A stretch of DNA of 64,000 bases from an uncultured Verrucomicrobia subdivision 3 bacterium (GCA_903895255.1 CAITTG010000001.1:1-64000), one strand, 5' to 3'. Positions 41,450-51,760 are shown, counted from the first letter of the stretch. Numbers and translations: made by a program. The notes: generated from the letters alone by a model not told the origin.

Positions 41450-42133
41450 TCATAATTCCAATTTATAACCCACACCATGGACGGTTTTGAGCCAGCGGGG
41501 GGCTTCGGGAGCGGGCTCGAGTTTGGCGCGGAGGCTGGCGATGTGGTTGTCCACGGTACGGGTGGTGGGAAAGGCGGTGAAGCCCCAGACGGCATCGAGA
41601 AATTTTTCACGGCTGACCGGTTCGCCCGCGGCCCCGGCGAGGAGGCGGAGCATGGCGAATTCCTTGGCGGTTAGGCGCACGGGTTTCCCGCTGCGCATGG
41701 CCGTTTGCCGAGCCAGGTCGATTTCCACATCGTCGAGGGTTAACTTGAGGTTTTGGCGGTGCTGGCGTTCCGTCCGGCGGAGGAGGGCGCGCACCCGGGC
41801 GAGAAGTTCCTCCGTGCTGAAGGGTTTTAACAGATAATCATCCGCCCCGGCGTCCAATCCCTGGACCCGGTCATCGACTTGGCCCTTGGCGGTGAGCATG
41901 AGCACCGGCACCGTGCTGTCCACGCGGCGCAGACCGGCGCAAACGCCAAAACCGTCGAGTTTGGGCATCATGACATCCAGCAGGACCAGGTCCGGCTTTT
42001 CCTCCCGGGCACGATTCAGGCCGGTGGCGCCATCCGCCGCAGTCAGCACGCGGTAACCCTCCGCTGTGAGCAGGTCGGCCAGGGCGGTGCGCATGGGGGC
42101 TTCGTCCTCGACAATTAGGATGCGTTCATTCAT
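41450..42133 (-). CDS. OmpR/PhoB-type response regulator
   Basis: 227 residues. Receiver domain at 1-115 with DE acidic pocket, phosphoacceptor in LVLLDVMMPKLDGF, Thr in MLTAKG and Lys in LLKPFS. C-terminal winged helix with LTAKEFAMLRLLAG, REKFLDAVWG and TVDNHIASLRAKLE ... VHGVGYKLEL. It overlaps the histidine kinase gene by eight bases, so the pair is translated together. The direct-repeat elements at 41330 and 44659 are plausible targets. Confidence 0.93.
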   Translation of the reverse strand: MNERILIVEDEAPMRTALADLLTAEGYRVLTAADGATGLNRAREEKPDLVLLDVMMPKLDGFGVCAGLRRVDSTVPVLMLTAKGQVDDRVQGLDAGADDYLLKPFSTEELLARVRALLRRTERQHRQNLKLTLDDVEIDLARQTAMRSGKPVRLTAKEFAMLRLLAGAAGEPVSREKFLDAVWGFTAFPTTRTVDNHIASLRAKLEPAPEAPRWLKTVHGVGYKLEL

Positions 42134-44615
42134 GGGATTGATGCGTGGGGATTTCCAGGGTGAAGCGGCTGCCCTGGCCGGGTTCGCTGTGCACGGTCAC
42201 GCGGCCGCCATGGGCTTCCAGGATGTGCTTGACCAGGCTCAGGCCGATGCCGACACCCTGGGTTTCGCGGCGCAATTCGGAACCGCGCCGGTAAAAGCGC
42301 TCGAAGATTTTTTCCTGCTCGGCAGGGGGAATGCCGGGCCCGTGGTCGGTGACCACGACCAGCACCGCCGCATGGCCGGCTGCCTCCCGGCGAGTGATGC
42401 CCACGGAAACGGTCTGGCCGGCGGCCGAATGTTTGATTGCATTATCAAGGAGATTCACCAAGGCTTGCTGGATGGCCCGGCCATCGACCCGGGCTTTGAG
42501 GCTGGCCAGGGTCGGCTGGTTGGTCCCTGCCAACCGCAGTGCAATTCCCTTCTCGGCGGCATACGGTTCCATAAGTTGCACGGTGGTGCGGACGAGGGCG
42601 GCGAGGTCGGTGGGTTCCAGCTCATACTGTTTGCGGCCCTGTTCGATGCGGGAGAAATCGAGCACGTTCTCGATGAGGGACGACAAGCGGCGGCATTCCT
42701 GCACGATAAATTTATAATATTCGTGTTGTTTTTCCGCCGCTGGAATTTTGCCGCTGGCGAGGTTTTCGGCCATCAACCGCACGGCGGCGATGGGGGCGCG
42801 GAGTTCGTGAGAGACGCTGGAGACGAAATTGGATTTCAGTTCATTGAGCTCCCATTGGCGGCGGAAGGCCCGGTAGGCGGCGAGAAAACCGACGAGCGCC
42901 GCCATCGCCGAGACGCCGATGAGGGTTCCGAAGATGTATTGTAACTGGCGTTGGCGGGCGTAGAGCAGGTTTCGATTGGTGAGGCGGATTTGCAGGTTGA
43001 ACTGCGGATGGCTGGGCATGGCCTCAAACGGAACTTCCAGCCGGGAGCCGCCCGGCGGATTGTCAATTCGCAGGATGGCGGGTTGGCGCAAGTTAAATTG
43101 TCCCCCGGCAAGCAGGTCACCCGCCGGCTGGCCCGGAGCGGTTTTATTCCAGGGCAGGGGCAGGGGCACGGCCTCCCCATCCAGGGTCAGCGCCACGCTG
43201 AAATAATTCGGCAGGGAGACATTCGCATCGGTCAGTGCGTCAGCGAAGCCCCGCGCCACGATGGGCAACGGATAACCCATGACGGCCGCGCAGAAGTTGG
43301 TGGTGCGCGAATTTGCGCCATACGTCACCGAGGTGGTTGGATTTATGAGGAAAAACCAGCGCTGGCCCTGGCCTGCCAGCCAAAAACTGGCGGGCGTCAA
43401 ACCGGCAAACCGACCACTGTCCTTCACGGCGCGGACGAAATCGGCCTGGGCGAGATTGTTGGCCAGCAGGATGCGCAAGGACTGGAGGGCGTTGGTGAGT
43501 TGGGGATGGCCCGCCACCACGCTGTCGGCTTCGGCCAGCAGGCGCGGGGTCAGGGCAGTGGGGGTGTCAACTTCGGTTTGCAGTGCTTCCCACAGTTGCT
43601 GGTTGGGGCCCGGACCCCGCGAGGTTTGCAAAGCATCGGCCAGTGCCAGAGATCGCAAGGGCACCCCGCTGTCCGAAACGTCACGGTAATAATTACGCCC
43701 AAATTTGAGTAATTGGCGCACGGCATTGGTGGCGGTCTCGCCGGCCAGCCGGGCGCGGAGAAGCCAGAACTCCGCGCAAGCCAGGGCGTCGTCGGGCGGT
43801 TTGGTCTCTCGGAAACTCTCGTTAAGCTTGGTGAGCTTGGGGAAGGGGGCACGGGCGTAAACTGCCGTCTGCAAGGCCGTCCACGCCGTATATTGGGCGG
43901 CGGACAGCGTGGCCAGCCAGGCGGGCGGGCGGGCGGGCACAGGCTGGCCATAGGGGAGGTCGCCATTGGTATCCAGTACAAAACTGGCTCGGGGAAGCGG
44001 GCCGGATTGCCATTGGGGGAAGGCGGAATGCAACCGGGCCAGGTTATTGTTCAGCATTTGCAATCCATTGGTGTCGGCCAGCCACTGTTTCCGGATTCGG
44101 TCCTCCGGCCACGCCGACCAGTCCCATCGCAGAACATTGAACCAGCCGTTGTTGGCGGAATCATATTGGGTCAGCCGGCTGGCGGCCAGCCGGTCAAAGT
44201 CGCGAGGGAGAGACTGAATGATCGCCTCCGCGCGTTGCCGGGCCTCCGCTTCCACGGCGTTGCGTTCCCGAAGGATGGCCCAAAAGCCGAACCCAGCCAT
44301 CAGTGCCAACGGGAGGAGGATCAGGATCGCCTGCCACAAGAAGGTGGGTTTGGGCGGTCCGGGTTGGCAGTACGCGGCCAGGCCCGCCAGTTTTTCCTGC
44401 CTAGCCGCGCGTCTGGCCCGCCACCAGATATACCCACACACACAAACCAACCAGAGGGAAACAAAAAACGATTTGGCCTTTTCCCAGAAAAAGGGCTGCT
44501 GGTCCTGGACGGCCGCCCAAATTTCATGCCCCGCCAACACTACCATCAGCGCCAATACCACGCACAGCACCCGGTATCGGAACAGTTGGTGACGGGATGG
44601 TTTGTACGGCTGCAT
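42126..44615 (-). CDS. Membrane sensor histidine kinase
   Basis: About 829 residues from ATG 44615 (MQPYKPSRHQLFRYR); ATG 44648 and TTG 44657 are alternatives. Position 44615 is favoured because the shared upstream element then lies at the same distance as in front of the ankyrin gene. Three N-terminal hydrophobic helices, a long extracytoplasmic region (about 420 residues), then a further helix near 585. The kinase core: SHELRAPIAAVRLMAENL (His phosphoacceptor), LLDNAIKHS (N box), DHGPGIPPAEQEKIFERFYR (G1/F) and GVGIGLSLVKHI (G2). Partner of the downstream PhoB-type regulator. Ligand unknown. Confidence 0.9.
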   Translation of the reverse strand: MQPYKPSRHQLFRYRVLCVVLALMVVLAGHEIWAAVQDQQPFFWEKAKSFFVSLWLVCVCGYIWWRARRAARQEKLAGLAAYCQPGPPKPTFLWQAILILLPLALMAGFGFWAILRERNAVEAEARQRAEAIIQSLPRDFDRLAASRLTQYDSANNGWFNVLRWDWSAWPEDRIRKQWLADTNGLQMLNNNLARLHSAFPQWQSGPLPRASFVLDTNGDLPYGQPVPARPPAWLATLSAAQYTAWTALQTAVYARAPFPKLTKLNESFRETKPPDDALACAEFWLLRARLAGETATNAVRQLLKFGRNYYRDVSDSGVPLRSLALADALQTSRGPGPNQQLWEALQTEVDTPTALTPRLLAEADSVVAGHPQLTNALQSLRILLANNLAQADFVRAVKDSGRFAGLTPASFWLAGQGQRWFFLINPTTSVTYGANSRTTNFCAAVMGYPLPIVARGFADALTDANVSLPNYFSVALTLDGEAVPLPLPWNKTAPGQPAGDLLAGGQFNLRQPAILRIDNPPGGSRLEVPFEAMPSHPQFNLQIRLTNRNLLYARQRQLQYIFGTLIGVSAMAALVGFLAAYRAFRRQWELNELKSNFVSSVSHELRAPIAAVRLMAENLASGKIPAAEKQHEYYKFIVQECRRLSSLIENVLDFSRIEQGRKQYELEPTDLAALVRTTVQLMEPYAAEKGIALRLAGTNQPTLASLKARVDGRAIQQALVNLLDNAIKHSAAGQTVSVGITRREAAGHAAVLVVVTDHGPGIPPAEQEKIFERFYRRGSELRRETQGVGIGLSLVKHILEAHGGRVTVHSEPGQGSRFTLEIPTHQSHE

Positions 44616-44658
44616 TCGCTTTATTACCCGCCAAGTTAACGGCATCGGCAAGCGCAAT

Positions 44659-44678
44659 TGTCATGGTTTTGTAAAATC
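44659..44678 (-). promoter_or_regulatory. PhoB-box-like element upstream of the two-component system
   Basis: TGTCATGGTTTTGTAAAATC, matching 41330-41349 at 19 of 20 positions, with TGTCA and TGTAA half-sites 11 bases apart. It lies 44 bases upstream of the histidine kinase ATG and between it and the divergent YiiX-like gene. Autoregulation by the response regulator is inferred. Confidence 0.5.
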
Positions 44679-44769
44679 AGTGCGGGGTAAGCAGACCCAT
44701 CGAATGAATCAATCGCCGCCATTTTTTTATCAATTACCCGGTTGGGACGCCCCGATGCATGATGGGACC

Positions 44770-45483
44770 ATGCAAACTCAATTATCAACCTGCCTGGCCG
44801 GCTGCCTGGCACTGGCATTATGGCTGGCGCGGCCAGCGGGGGCGGCCGCAGCGGGCGTATCACCGGAGTCTTTGGAACGGTTGGCGCCGCAATGGCAGGA
44901 CGGGGATCTCATATTCATTCGCATATCCAATCCCATCTTCCGCCGGGTGGCGGAGACCACCGACAGTTGGGAAACGCACGTGGGCCTCCTGTTTTCCGAG
45001 ACGAATGGCACCTGGCAGGTGGCCGAAAGCACCTTCCCCTTTTCAAAGTTTTCGTCCTTAAACCGCTTTATCGCCCGTTCGGAGCACCGCCGCTTCTGTG
45101 TCATGCGGTATCGGGGGGGCCTGACGCCGGAGGAGAAACTGGATTTGCGCCTGTCCGCCGGGCTGCGGATGGGCATACCTTATGATCTGGGGTTCAATTA
45201 TGATTCACCCGGGCTCTACTGCTCAAAATTTGTCCGCCAGGCTTATCGGGAAGCCACGGGATATGAGGTGGGCCGGCTGGAGACGTTTCGGGAATTGCTG
45301 GCGAAAAACCCCCGGGCGCCGCTGGGTTTTTGGCGGGTGTGGTTCTTGGGGCATATTCCTTGGGAACGCCGCTGCGTGACGACGACAAGCCAGCTCAAAT
45401 CCGGGGATTTAACCCTGGTGTTTGATTCAACCCAATCATCTGCCCCCATGGGGAGGCGTGATGCCAGCCGGCCGGGAAGATAA
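44770..45483 (+). CDS. YiiX/YebB-like N1pC/P60-type cysteine hydrolase
   Basis: 237 residues from ATG 44770, chosen because a signal peptide starts there (CLAGCLALALWLARPAGAAAA); in-frame ATGs at 44704 and 44755 are longer options without better signals. The catalytic residues are the His in WETHVGLLF and Cys in GLYCSKFVRQAY, the circularly permuted NlpC/P60 pattern of YiiX/YebB. It is exported and may cleave peptide or peptidoglycan bonds. Transcribed divergently from the histidine kinase, with the shared element between them. Confidence 0.8.
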   Translation: MQTQLSTCLAGCLALALWLARPAGAAAAGVSPESLERLAPQWQDGDLIFIRISNPIFRRVAETTDSWETHVGLLFSETNGTWQVAESTFPFSKFSSLNRFIARSEHRRFCVMRYRGGLTPEEKLDLRLSAGLRMGIPYDLGFNYDSPGLYCSKFVRQAYREATGYEVGRLETFRELLAKNPRAPLGFWRVWFLGHIPWERRCVTTTSQLKSGDLTLVFDSTQSSAPMGRRDASRPGR

Positions 45484-45484
45484 C

Positions 45485-45515
45485 TAAAAAAGCCTGCATC
45501 CCAAGGGGATGCAGG
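45485..45515 (-). terminator. Rho-independent terminator of the basic DNA-binding protein gene
   Basis: Perfect 10-bp stem CCTGCATCCC / GGGATGCAGG with a three-base loop at 45493-45515. The A-run at 45485-45491 gives a T-run on the minus strand, directly past the gene ending at 45547. It lies just after the end of the convergent YiiX-like gene too. Confidence 0.85.
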
Positions 45516-45546
45516 TGATAGAACCAGTGAAACGCCGCCAGGAGGC

Positions 45547-45849
45547 TTAACGTTTCGATTTGCCAGCCGGGCGCTTGGCCACGACTTTCTTCTTGGGGCC
45601 CTTGGGCAGGGGGGCTGCCTTCGCACCCTTGGCCAGGCCTTTACGGCGACGGCGGCCGTCCATGCTGTCGAAAATCTGGCTCCAGTTAGGAGGCATGGAG
45701 GACACCCCGTGCTTTTCAAAGAACTCAGCAAAGGTTTGTCCGGAGAATGCGATCAAGCGCGCCCGATTGGTCCCGAGCTGTTTGGCCACGGTGTCAATGC
45801 GGGGCAGCCACTCTTCGGGAATACGGACCGGTATAGGTTTTGTTGCCAT
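45547..45849 (-). CDS. Small basic protein with ribbon-helix-helix-like N-terminus
   Basis: 100 residues from ATG 45849 (MATKPIPVRIPEEWLPRID); ATG-like alternatives upstream add seven residues. The start PIPVRIPEEWLPRIDTVAKQLGTNRARLI fits a ribbon-helix-helix fold. The C-terminal 35 residues are rich in Lys, Arg, Ala and Pro (GLAKGAKAAPLPKGPKKK...), a basic nucleic-acid-binding tail as in histone-like proteins. Standing alone with its own terminator. Likely a DNA-binding or nucleoid-associated protein; exact role unknown. Confidence 0.65.
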   Translation of the reverse strand: MATKPIPVRIPEEWLPRIDTVAKQLGTNRARLIAFSGQTFAEFFEKHGVSSMPPNWSQIFDSMDGRRRRKGLAKGAKAAPLPKGPKKKVVAKRPAGKSKR

Positions 45850-46474
45850 AGTAATATCAATAACACACATTTCATATAACGCAAACGTTTTTCGAATTTG
45901 TCGTGCATAGTCTACACTGCCGCACTAAGCTGGCCGTTTCCCGGGGCTTAAAGCGTGACGAATTTATTTTAACACCCCAGTCTGCCACACCGGGGAACTG
46001 TGCGGCAGCGAGATTTTTAAAAGGCAAGGCGAGGATGCTGGCGCGGGGAGGGCGGGTAACGACTGAGCCTGACAATCGTTCGCAAGGGAGTAAGCCTAAA
46101 TTAATAAGCTGCAAGGTTTTAAAGTTTTCCTGAGATTGGGGTTGCCTGGCTGTCTGAACCTATCGGATGGCGTGGCTTCCCCGGGTGTTCCCATCGTGGC
46201 CCGGAGTGGGCCGGAAATTATAGTCATGCATTCAAGGTGGTGAACTAATAGATTATATGAGATGGTAAGATGCCCCCGGCAGTTAGTTGGCCGGTTATTG
46301 CCAAGTTACCCGCGATACCAGACTATGACGATAAGTCGCGGACTAATAACACCGGGATAAGAGTGGCCGCTAAGTTATCGGGCGCCTGGCGGCCCGGCGG
46401 GTGCGGCAACGCCCACGCGCATAAAGTTTGGCATCGGGCTTCTCTGTGGCCTGGTTTCCCGCTAAATTTGCGCC
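45850..46474. other. Intergenic stretch with no recognised feature
   Basis: 625 bases between the divergent small basic protein and the helicase. The open frames here (up to 80 codons) have no protein-like features. I see no RNA gene, clear promoter, repeat family member or riboswitch. Confidence 0.4.
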
Positions 46475-49027
46475 GTGGCCAACACGCTGTATGATTTGAT
46501 TCCCCGGGCGGAGTCGTTTACCAACGACGACCTGCTGGGCCGTTTTCTGGACTATGTCCAGAGCCGGCAGTTGACGCTGTATCCGGCCCAGGAGTCCGCG
46601 ATTCTGGAGTTGTTTGACGAAAAAAACGTCATCCTTAACACGCCCACGGGTTCCGGGAAATCGTTGGTGGCCACGGCGCTGCATTTCAAGGCGATCGCGC
46701 AGGGGCGGCGGTCGGTTTACACCTGTCCGATCAAGGCGCTGGTGAATGAGAAGTTCATGGCCCTGTGCCGGGATTTCGGGCCGGACAATGTGGGCCTGAG
46801 CACGGGCGACGCCACGGTGAATCACGACGCGCCGATCCTGTGCTGCACGGCGGAAATCCTGGCGAACATTGCCCTCCGCGAGGGCGCGGCGGCCGGGGTG
46901 CGCGAGGTGATCATGGATGAATTCCATTATTATGCGGATCGCGAGCGGGGGGTGGCCTGGCAGGTGCCTTTGCTGACCCTGCCGCAGGCGCGGTTTCTGC
47001 TGATGTCCGCCACGCTGGGCGAGACGGCGTTTTTCGAGGAGGAGATTACCAAGTTGACTGGCCGCCCGACCGTCACGGTTAGTTCCACCGACCGTCCCGT
47101 GCCGCTGGAATTTGCCTACTCGGAGCTGCCGCTGGCGAAGACGCTGGAATCGCTGATTGCGGATGGCAAGGTGCCGGTGTACGTGGTGCATTTCACGCAA
47201 CTGGAGGCGGCCCAGAGCGCGCAGGATTTCACCAGCATCAACCTGTGCACGCGCGAGGAAAAAGCCGCCCTGGCGGCCGCGCTGGAAGGTTTCAAATTTA
47301 CGAGTCCGTACGGACCCGACATCAAGAAATGGCTGCGCCATGGCATCGGCCTCCACCACGCCGGCCTGCTGCCCAAGTACCGGATCCTGGTGGAGCAGCT
47401 GGCGCAAAAGGGCTTGCTCAAGGTCATTTGCGGCACGGACACCCTGGGCGTGGGCATCAATGTGCCCATCCGCACCGTGCTGTTTACCCGGCTGTGTAAA
47501 TATGATGGCCAGAAAACGGGCATTCTTTCCGCACGGGATTTTCACCAGATTAGCGGGCGGGCCGGGCGCAAGGGGTTTGACGACCGCGGTTGGGTCGTGG
47601 CGCAAGCCCCCGAACATGTCATTGAGAACCTGAAGCTGGCTGAGAAATCCGCGCGCGACGGCAAAAAATCGGTCAAACGCCAGGCTCCGGAAAAGAACTT
47701 TGTGAACTGGGACAAAAACACGTTCACCCGCCTGATGGCGGCCCCGCCGGAGCGGCTGGTGTCTCGGTTTCAAATTTCGCATGGGATGCTCTTGAATGTG
47801 CTCAGCCGGCCGGGCGATGGTTGCCGGGCGATGCAGGATTTGATCCGGCGCTGTCATGACACGCCCCGCCAGAAGCAGGCCCACATCAAGCGTGCCTGGC
47901 AGTTGTTCCGCTCCCTGGTGGACCGCAAGATCATTGAGTTCATCCCCCGCACCGCCGAGGGGGCTTACTTGCGGGTCAATGTGGCTTTACAGGAAGATTT
48001 CTCCATGGATCAGGCCCTGTCGCTCTACCTGCTCGACACCATCCCCCTGATTGACCCGCAGCAGGCGGATTATGCGCTCATCCTGCTCACCCTCGTCGAA
48101 TCCATCGTGGAGGATCCGGACATTATCCTGCGCAAGCAACTGGATCGCGTGAAGGATCGCAAGATGGCGGAGATGAAGTTTGAGGGCATCGAATATGACC
48201 AGCGCATGGAGGAGTTGGAAAAGCTCGAATACCCCAAGCCCAACCGCGAGCTGGTGTATTCCACCTTTAATGCCTTCGCGGACAAGCATCCCTGGGTGGG
48301 GCAGGAGAACATCCGGCCCAAGAGTATTGCCCGCGAGATGTTTGAATCGTTTCGCTCCTTTTCGGATTACATTCGCGATTACGAACTTCAGCGCGCTGAG
48401 GGCGTGCTGCTGCGCTATGTATCACGGGTTCACAAGGTCATGACCCAGACCATCCCTGACGCCGCCAAAAACGACACCGTCCGGGAAATGGAACTCTATC
48501 TGGGCGCGATGATCCGGCAGATTGATTCCAGCCTGCTGGATGAATGGGAAAAGTTGCGCGACCCGAGTTATCAGCGCGACGAAACCAAGGAAGTCCGCCC
48601 ACCGGGCGCCGAGGAGGCGGACCGCGATGTCACCCGCGATACGAAGGCCTTCACGGCTGCCATCCGGCACCGGGTTTTCAGCTTCCTGCGCGGGATGGTG
48701 ATTGCCGATTACGAACAGGCCCTCACGCATCTGCAATCCCCGAATGACCCCGAGGGCCAGCCCTGGACCCCCGAGCGCCTGAAGCAATTAGGGGAGGCCT
48801 ACGAGGCCGAGCATGGATACATCAGTCTGGACCCTAATGCCCGGAACGTGCGCCACACTTACGTGACCCCTGCGGAGGACCAGCAATCCTGGCGCGTGCA
48901 GCAGATGCTCGTGGACAAGGACGAGCACAATGACTGGGTCGTGGAATTCACGGTGAACCTGGCCGAGTCGCGGAAGGCGGGCGAGCCGCACTTGAGCCTG
49001 GTGCGGATGGGGACGCTGGTGCGGTGA
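46475..49027 (+). CDS. Ski2-like DEAD/DEAH-box helicase with DUF3516 C-terminus
   Basis: 850 residues starting at GTG 46475. Helicase motifs: Walker [16 protein letters not shown], Ia [50 protein letters not shown] and [34 protein letters not shown]. The remainder (from about residue 400) matches the DUF3516-type extension found on such helicases in Actinobacteria and Verrucomicrobiota. Probably an RNA helicase; substrate unknown. Its stop is eight bases from the convergent kamA stop. Confidence 0.88.
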   Translation: MANTLYDLIPRAESFTNDDLLGRFLDYVQSRQLTLYPAQESAILELFDEKNVILNTPTGSGKSLVATALHFKAIAQGRRSVYTCPIKALVNEKFMALCRDFGPDNVGLSTGDATVNHDAPILCCTAEILANIALREGAAAGVREVIMDEFHYYADRERGVAWQVPLLTLPQARFLLMSATLGETAFFEEEITKLTGRPTVTVSSTDRPVPLEFAYSELPLAKTLESLIADGKVPVYVVHFTQLEAAQSAQDFTSINLCTREEKAALAAALEGFKFTSPYGPDIKKWLRHGIGLHHAGLLPKYRILVEQLAQKGLLKVICGTDTLGVGINVPIRTVLFTRLCKYDGQKTGILSARDFHQISGRAGRKGFDDRGWVVAQAPEHVIENLKLAEKSARDGKKSVKRQAPEKNFVNWDKNTFTRLMAAPPERLVSRFQISHGMLLNVLSRPGDGCRAMQDLIRRCHDTPRQKQAHIKRAWQLFRSLVDRKIIEFIPRTAEGAYLRVNVALQEDFSMDQALSLYLLDTIPLIDPQQADYALILLTLVESIVEDPDIILRKQLDRVKDRKMAEMKFEGIEYDQRMEELEKLEYPKPNRELVYSTFNAFADKHPWVGQENIRPKSIAREMFESFRSFSDYIRDYELQRAEGVLLRYVSRVHKVMTQTIPDAAKNDTVREMELYLGAMIRQIDSSLLDEWEKLRDPSYQRDETKEVRPPGAEEADRDVTRDTKAFTAAIRHRVFSFLRGMVIADYEQALTHLQSPNDPEGQPWTPERLKQLGEAYEAEHGYISLDPNARNVRHTYVTPAEDQQSWRVQQMLVDKDEHNDWVVEFTVNLAESRKAGEPHLSLVRMGTLVR

Positions 49028-49035
49028 GTATTTTT

Positions 49036-50421
49036 TTACCGCCCCGCTCGCCGCGCCTCCGCCAGTGCCTGCTGGATCATCTCGTTCCTTGCCCCGGCAT
49101 GCTGCCAGCGCAACTGGTATGCTTCACTCAGCGCCTTGAGCGGGTCGAAGTACAGGAAAAATGTCCCCGGTTTTACCCCGGGACTGGTGTACACGGCGAT
49201 CCCGCTCTCCCGGTTGTAATACTCGTAGGAATGCGCGTCGCGCTTGCCGCCGCCGCCCATGGTGTCCACCACGAAGGACGGGGTGTTGAAGCCGGCGGTG
49301 TGGCCGCGCACGAATTTCTCGATCTTTAACCCGGCCGCCAGCGTCGTGCGGAGGTCTTCCACGCCGGGCACCATGTCGTGGAAATAGACGTAGTAGGGGT
49401 GAATGTTCACATAACTCAAGCGGCGCACCAGCAATTGCATGGTTGACGCGTTGTCATTCACGCCGGATTGCAGCACGGTTTGGGAGCGCACGGTGATGCC
49501 GCGCTCGGTCAGGCGGTTCAGCGCATCCTGCGTCACGCCGGTGACCTCGTTGGGATGGTTGAAGTGCGTGTGAATCACGACTTCCTTGTGCAGCGTTCGC
49601 CCGAGCTCCACCACGCGGGTGAGTGCGTCCACCCAAGGGTGGTCGGTCAGGATCTTTTGCGGCAGCACGGCCAGGCCTTTGGTGGCGTAACGGATGCGCC
49701 GGATGTTGGGCATGCGCAGCAACCGCTCGCCGATCTCCTGGATGTGCCCGGCGCTCAGGTTGTAGGTGTCGCCGCCGCTGATGACAATGTCCTCCAGCTC
49801 GGGCCGCGACTCAATATACGCAAACGCGTCCTCCCAGCGCTGGCTGCGGCCGGTGAATTTCAATTTCTCCACGGTTTCCGTGTCCCCGCCGATCGCATAG
49901 CTGCGCGTGCAGAAACGACAGTACACGGGACAGGAATCCAGGGGCAGGAACAGCGCCTTGTCGGGGTAACGATGCGTCAGGCCGGGCACGGGCGAATCTT
50001 TTTGCTCGTGCAGGGAATCCAGGCGCAGCTCCGGGTGATCCTTCACCTGCTGCGAGGCCACGGGCATGAACTGTGTGCGAATGGGGTCCTCGTAGGGATT
50101 CGCCCAGTCGATCAGGCTCAGCAGGTACGGCGAGATACGCAGTGCCATCGGCGCGCGCTTCAGCCCGGCCACGACATCGGCGTAGAATGATTCCGGGGCC
50201 AGGCCGCCGAGGGTTTCGGACAATTGCCGGACATTCGTGACCGTGTGCCGGGTCTGGAAGGTGTGGGTGTGGAACGTGTCCGCATCCACCGCCGCATAGC
50301 CGGGCAGGGCGCGCCAGTAGTCATCCCGCCGCAGTTCGCGGTGCGCCAGCGTGCGGGGCTCCGCCAAAATCTCAGGAGGTTCGGCTACTTCAGTTGTAGG
50401 AGCCAATAGTTCAATGCTCAT
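49036..50421 (-). CDS. kamA: Lysine 2,3-aminomutase
   Basis: About 461 residues from ATG 50421. The radical SAM cluster ligands C164, C168 and C171 lie in DSCPVYCRFCTRSYAIGG. SAM/PLP features: LEDIVISGGDTYNLSAGHI and the C-terminal region GFNTPSFVVDTMGGGGKRDAHSYEYY (parts quoted), with the PLP lysine in GGGGK. It converts L-lysine to beta-lysine, used in lysine fermentation, in N-acetyl-beta-lysine osmolyte synthesis, or, in EpmB, to modify EF-P. Its full length favours KamA over EpmB. No ablB acetyltransferase is adjacent. Confidence 0.88.
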   Translation of the reverse strand: MSIELLAPTTEVAEPPEILAEPRTLAHRELRRDDYWRALPGYAAVDADTFHTHTFQTRHTVTNVRQLSETLGGLAPESFYADVVAGLKRAPMALRISPYLLSLIDWANPYEDPIRTQFMPVASQQVKDHPELRLDSLHEQKDSPVPGLTHRYPDKALFLPLDSCPVYCRFCTRSYAIGGDTETVEKLKFTGRSQRWEDAFAYIESRPELEDIVISGGDTYNLSAGHIQEIGERLLRMPNIRRIRYATKGLAVLPQKILTDHPWVDALTRVVELGRTLHKEVVIHTHFNHPNEVTGVTQDALNRLTERGITVRSQTVLQSGVNDNASTMQLLVRRLSYVNIHPYYVYFHDMVPGVEDLRTTLAAGLKIEKFVRGHTAGFNTPSFVVDTMGGGGKRDAHSYEYYNRESGIAVYTSPGVKPGTFFLYFDPLKALSEAYQLRWQHAGARNEMIQQALAEARRAGR

Positions 50422-50655
50422 AGTGATTCGTGCCAAGTTACAAAGTTAAAATTTAAAGGTGCCGTGAGGTTTGGTCCATTTGGATTGCGCCGGTAGAGCG
50501 TAGCGGCGACGGCGCTTTCGAAGGCTTTTGATGTTCGCCTGCCCCACCCCCTTCCAAAGCGGTGTCGCGCTGCGCTTGCCACCGCACTCCAAGGTGTCGG
50601 CCGCCTTGGTGAAATGTTTTTGGACGTGGGGCCAGCTTCATAAAATGGGCATTGC

Positions 50656-51723
50656 TCAATTCCGGGCCAAATTTCCCAGCCATTCCGCCGGGGTGATCAC
50701 CCGGTCGAGTTTCTCGGTCTGGCGCAAGACCGTGACCAGGGATTTTACACCGATCTCCGCCGCCACCAGCTTCCGTTGCAGTTGGTCGATACTCGCCACG
50801 GGTTCACCTTTGAAGGCCACCAAGATGTCGCCTTCGCGCAAGCCGGCATTCGCCGCCGGACTGTGTGGTTCGATGCCCACGATCAGCACGCCTTCGGTCG
50901 CCGCCAGCCGGTGAAAGCGCACCACCCGGGTGTGAATGGGCACATTCTGTCCCGCCACACCGATCCAACTCCGCCGGATGCGGCCGTCCTTGATCAGCCA
51001 GGCCGCCACAAACTCGGCGGTATTGCTCGCAATCGCAAAGCAAATACCCTGCGCCGGCAGGATCACCGCCGTGTTGACGCCGATCACCTCGCCGCGCGAA
51101 TTCATGAGCGGGCCGCCGGAGTTGCCGGGATTCAGCGCCGCGTCCGTTTGAATGATATTGTCCACCAGCCGGCCGGACTGAGCGCGAATGGAGCGGCCCA
51201 ACGCACTCACCACGCCGGCAGTGACGGTTTGCTGGAAGCCGTACGGACTGCCGATGGCGATGGCAATCTGCCCCACGCGCACGGAGCGTGAATCCGCCAG
51301 CCGCACCGGCACCAGGCCGGGGGCGTCAATGCGGATTACCGCCAGATCGGACTCCGGATCATCGCCGATGAGCCAGGCCGGATATGAATGGCCATCCGCC
51401 AGCGCCACCGTCATGGTTTTGGCGTCGTGCACCACATGGCTATTGGTGACAATAAAGCCATCCGGCGTGATGGCGAAGCCGGATCCGCCGCCCTCGCCCG
51501 TGCCGTCCTTGCGCTGAACCTGCACGCGGATATTCACCACCGACGGACTTACGCGCTCGGCGACCGAGGCCACCGTGTGGGAATAGGCGTCCAGCAGGGC
51601 CCCGTCGGAAGGGGGCTCCGGGAGCGCCGCCGGCTGGTTCGTACCGGTCAGGGTGCCGGCGGCGGGCCGGACGCCCGTCAGCCGGTTAATCACAGTTGCC
51701 AATGAGGCCAAGGGGGCTTTCAT
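50656..51723 (-). CDS. HtrA/DegP-like trypsin-type serine protease with PDZ domain, no signal peptide
   Basis: 355 residues. Catalytic triad: His96 in IVTNSHVV, Asp126 in ESDLAVI and Ser202 in NPGNSGGPL. A PDZ domain follows (about 260-340: GVLIVGIEPHSPAANAGLREGDILVAF). The N-terminus lacks an evident signal peptide or anchor, so it may be cytoplasmic, as some HtrA relatives are. Its start codon lies 17 bases after a palindromic element (51740-51760) that recurs in front of the Rrf2 regulator gene upstream, pointing to Rrf2 control. Confidence 0.88.
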   Translation of the reverse strand: MKAPLASLATVINRLTGVRPAAGTLTGTNQPAALPEPPSDGALLDAYSHTVASVAERVSPSVVNIRVQVQRKDGTGEGGGSGFAITPDGFIVTNSHVVHDAKTMTVALADGHSYPAWLIGDDPESDLAVIRIDAPGLVPVRLADSRSVRVGQIAIAIGSPYGFQQTVTAGVVSALGRSIRAQSGRLVDNIIQTDAALNPGNSGGPLMNSRGEVIGVNTAVILPAQGICFAIASNTAEFVAAWLIKDGRIRRSWIGVAGQNVPIHTRVVRFHRLAATEGVLIVGIEPHSPAANAGLREGDILVAFKGEPVASIDQLQRKLVAAEIGVKSLVTVLRQTEKLDRVITPAEWLGNLARN

Positions 51724-51739
51724 AATTACCTTTCTTTAA

Positions 51740-51760
51740 ATGTAACCCGTATGGTTGCAT
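51740..51760 (-). promoter_or_regulatory. Putative Rrf2 operator upstream of the HtrA-like gene
   Basis: ATGTAACC-N5-GGTTGCAT: the half-sites are reverse complements at seven of eight positions. It lies 17 bases upstream of the protease start codon. The same sequence, slightly diverged, precedes the adjacent Rrf2 gene. Confidence 0.65.

Noticed and set aside
45850-46474. Possible tRNA or small RNA gene in a long gap
   Set aside because: No cloverleaf, T-loop GTTCRANNC or terminator could be found.
46370-47884. A 504-codon open frame antisense to the helicase gene
   Set aside because: Composition (Arg, Gln, His rich) and lack of motifs mark it as a shadow of the helicase frame in high-GC DNA.
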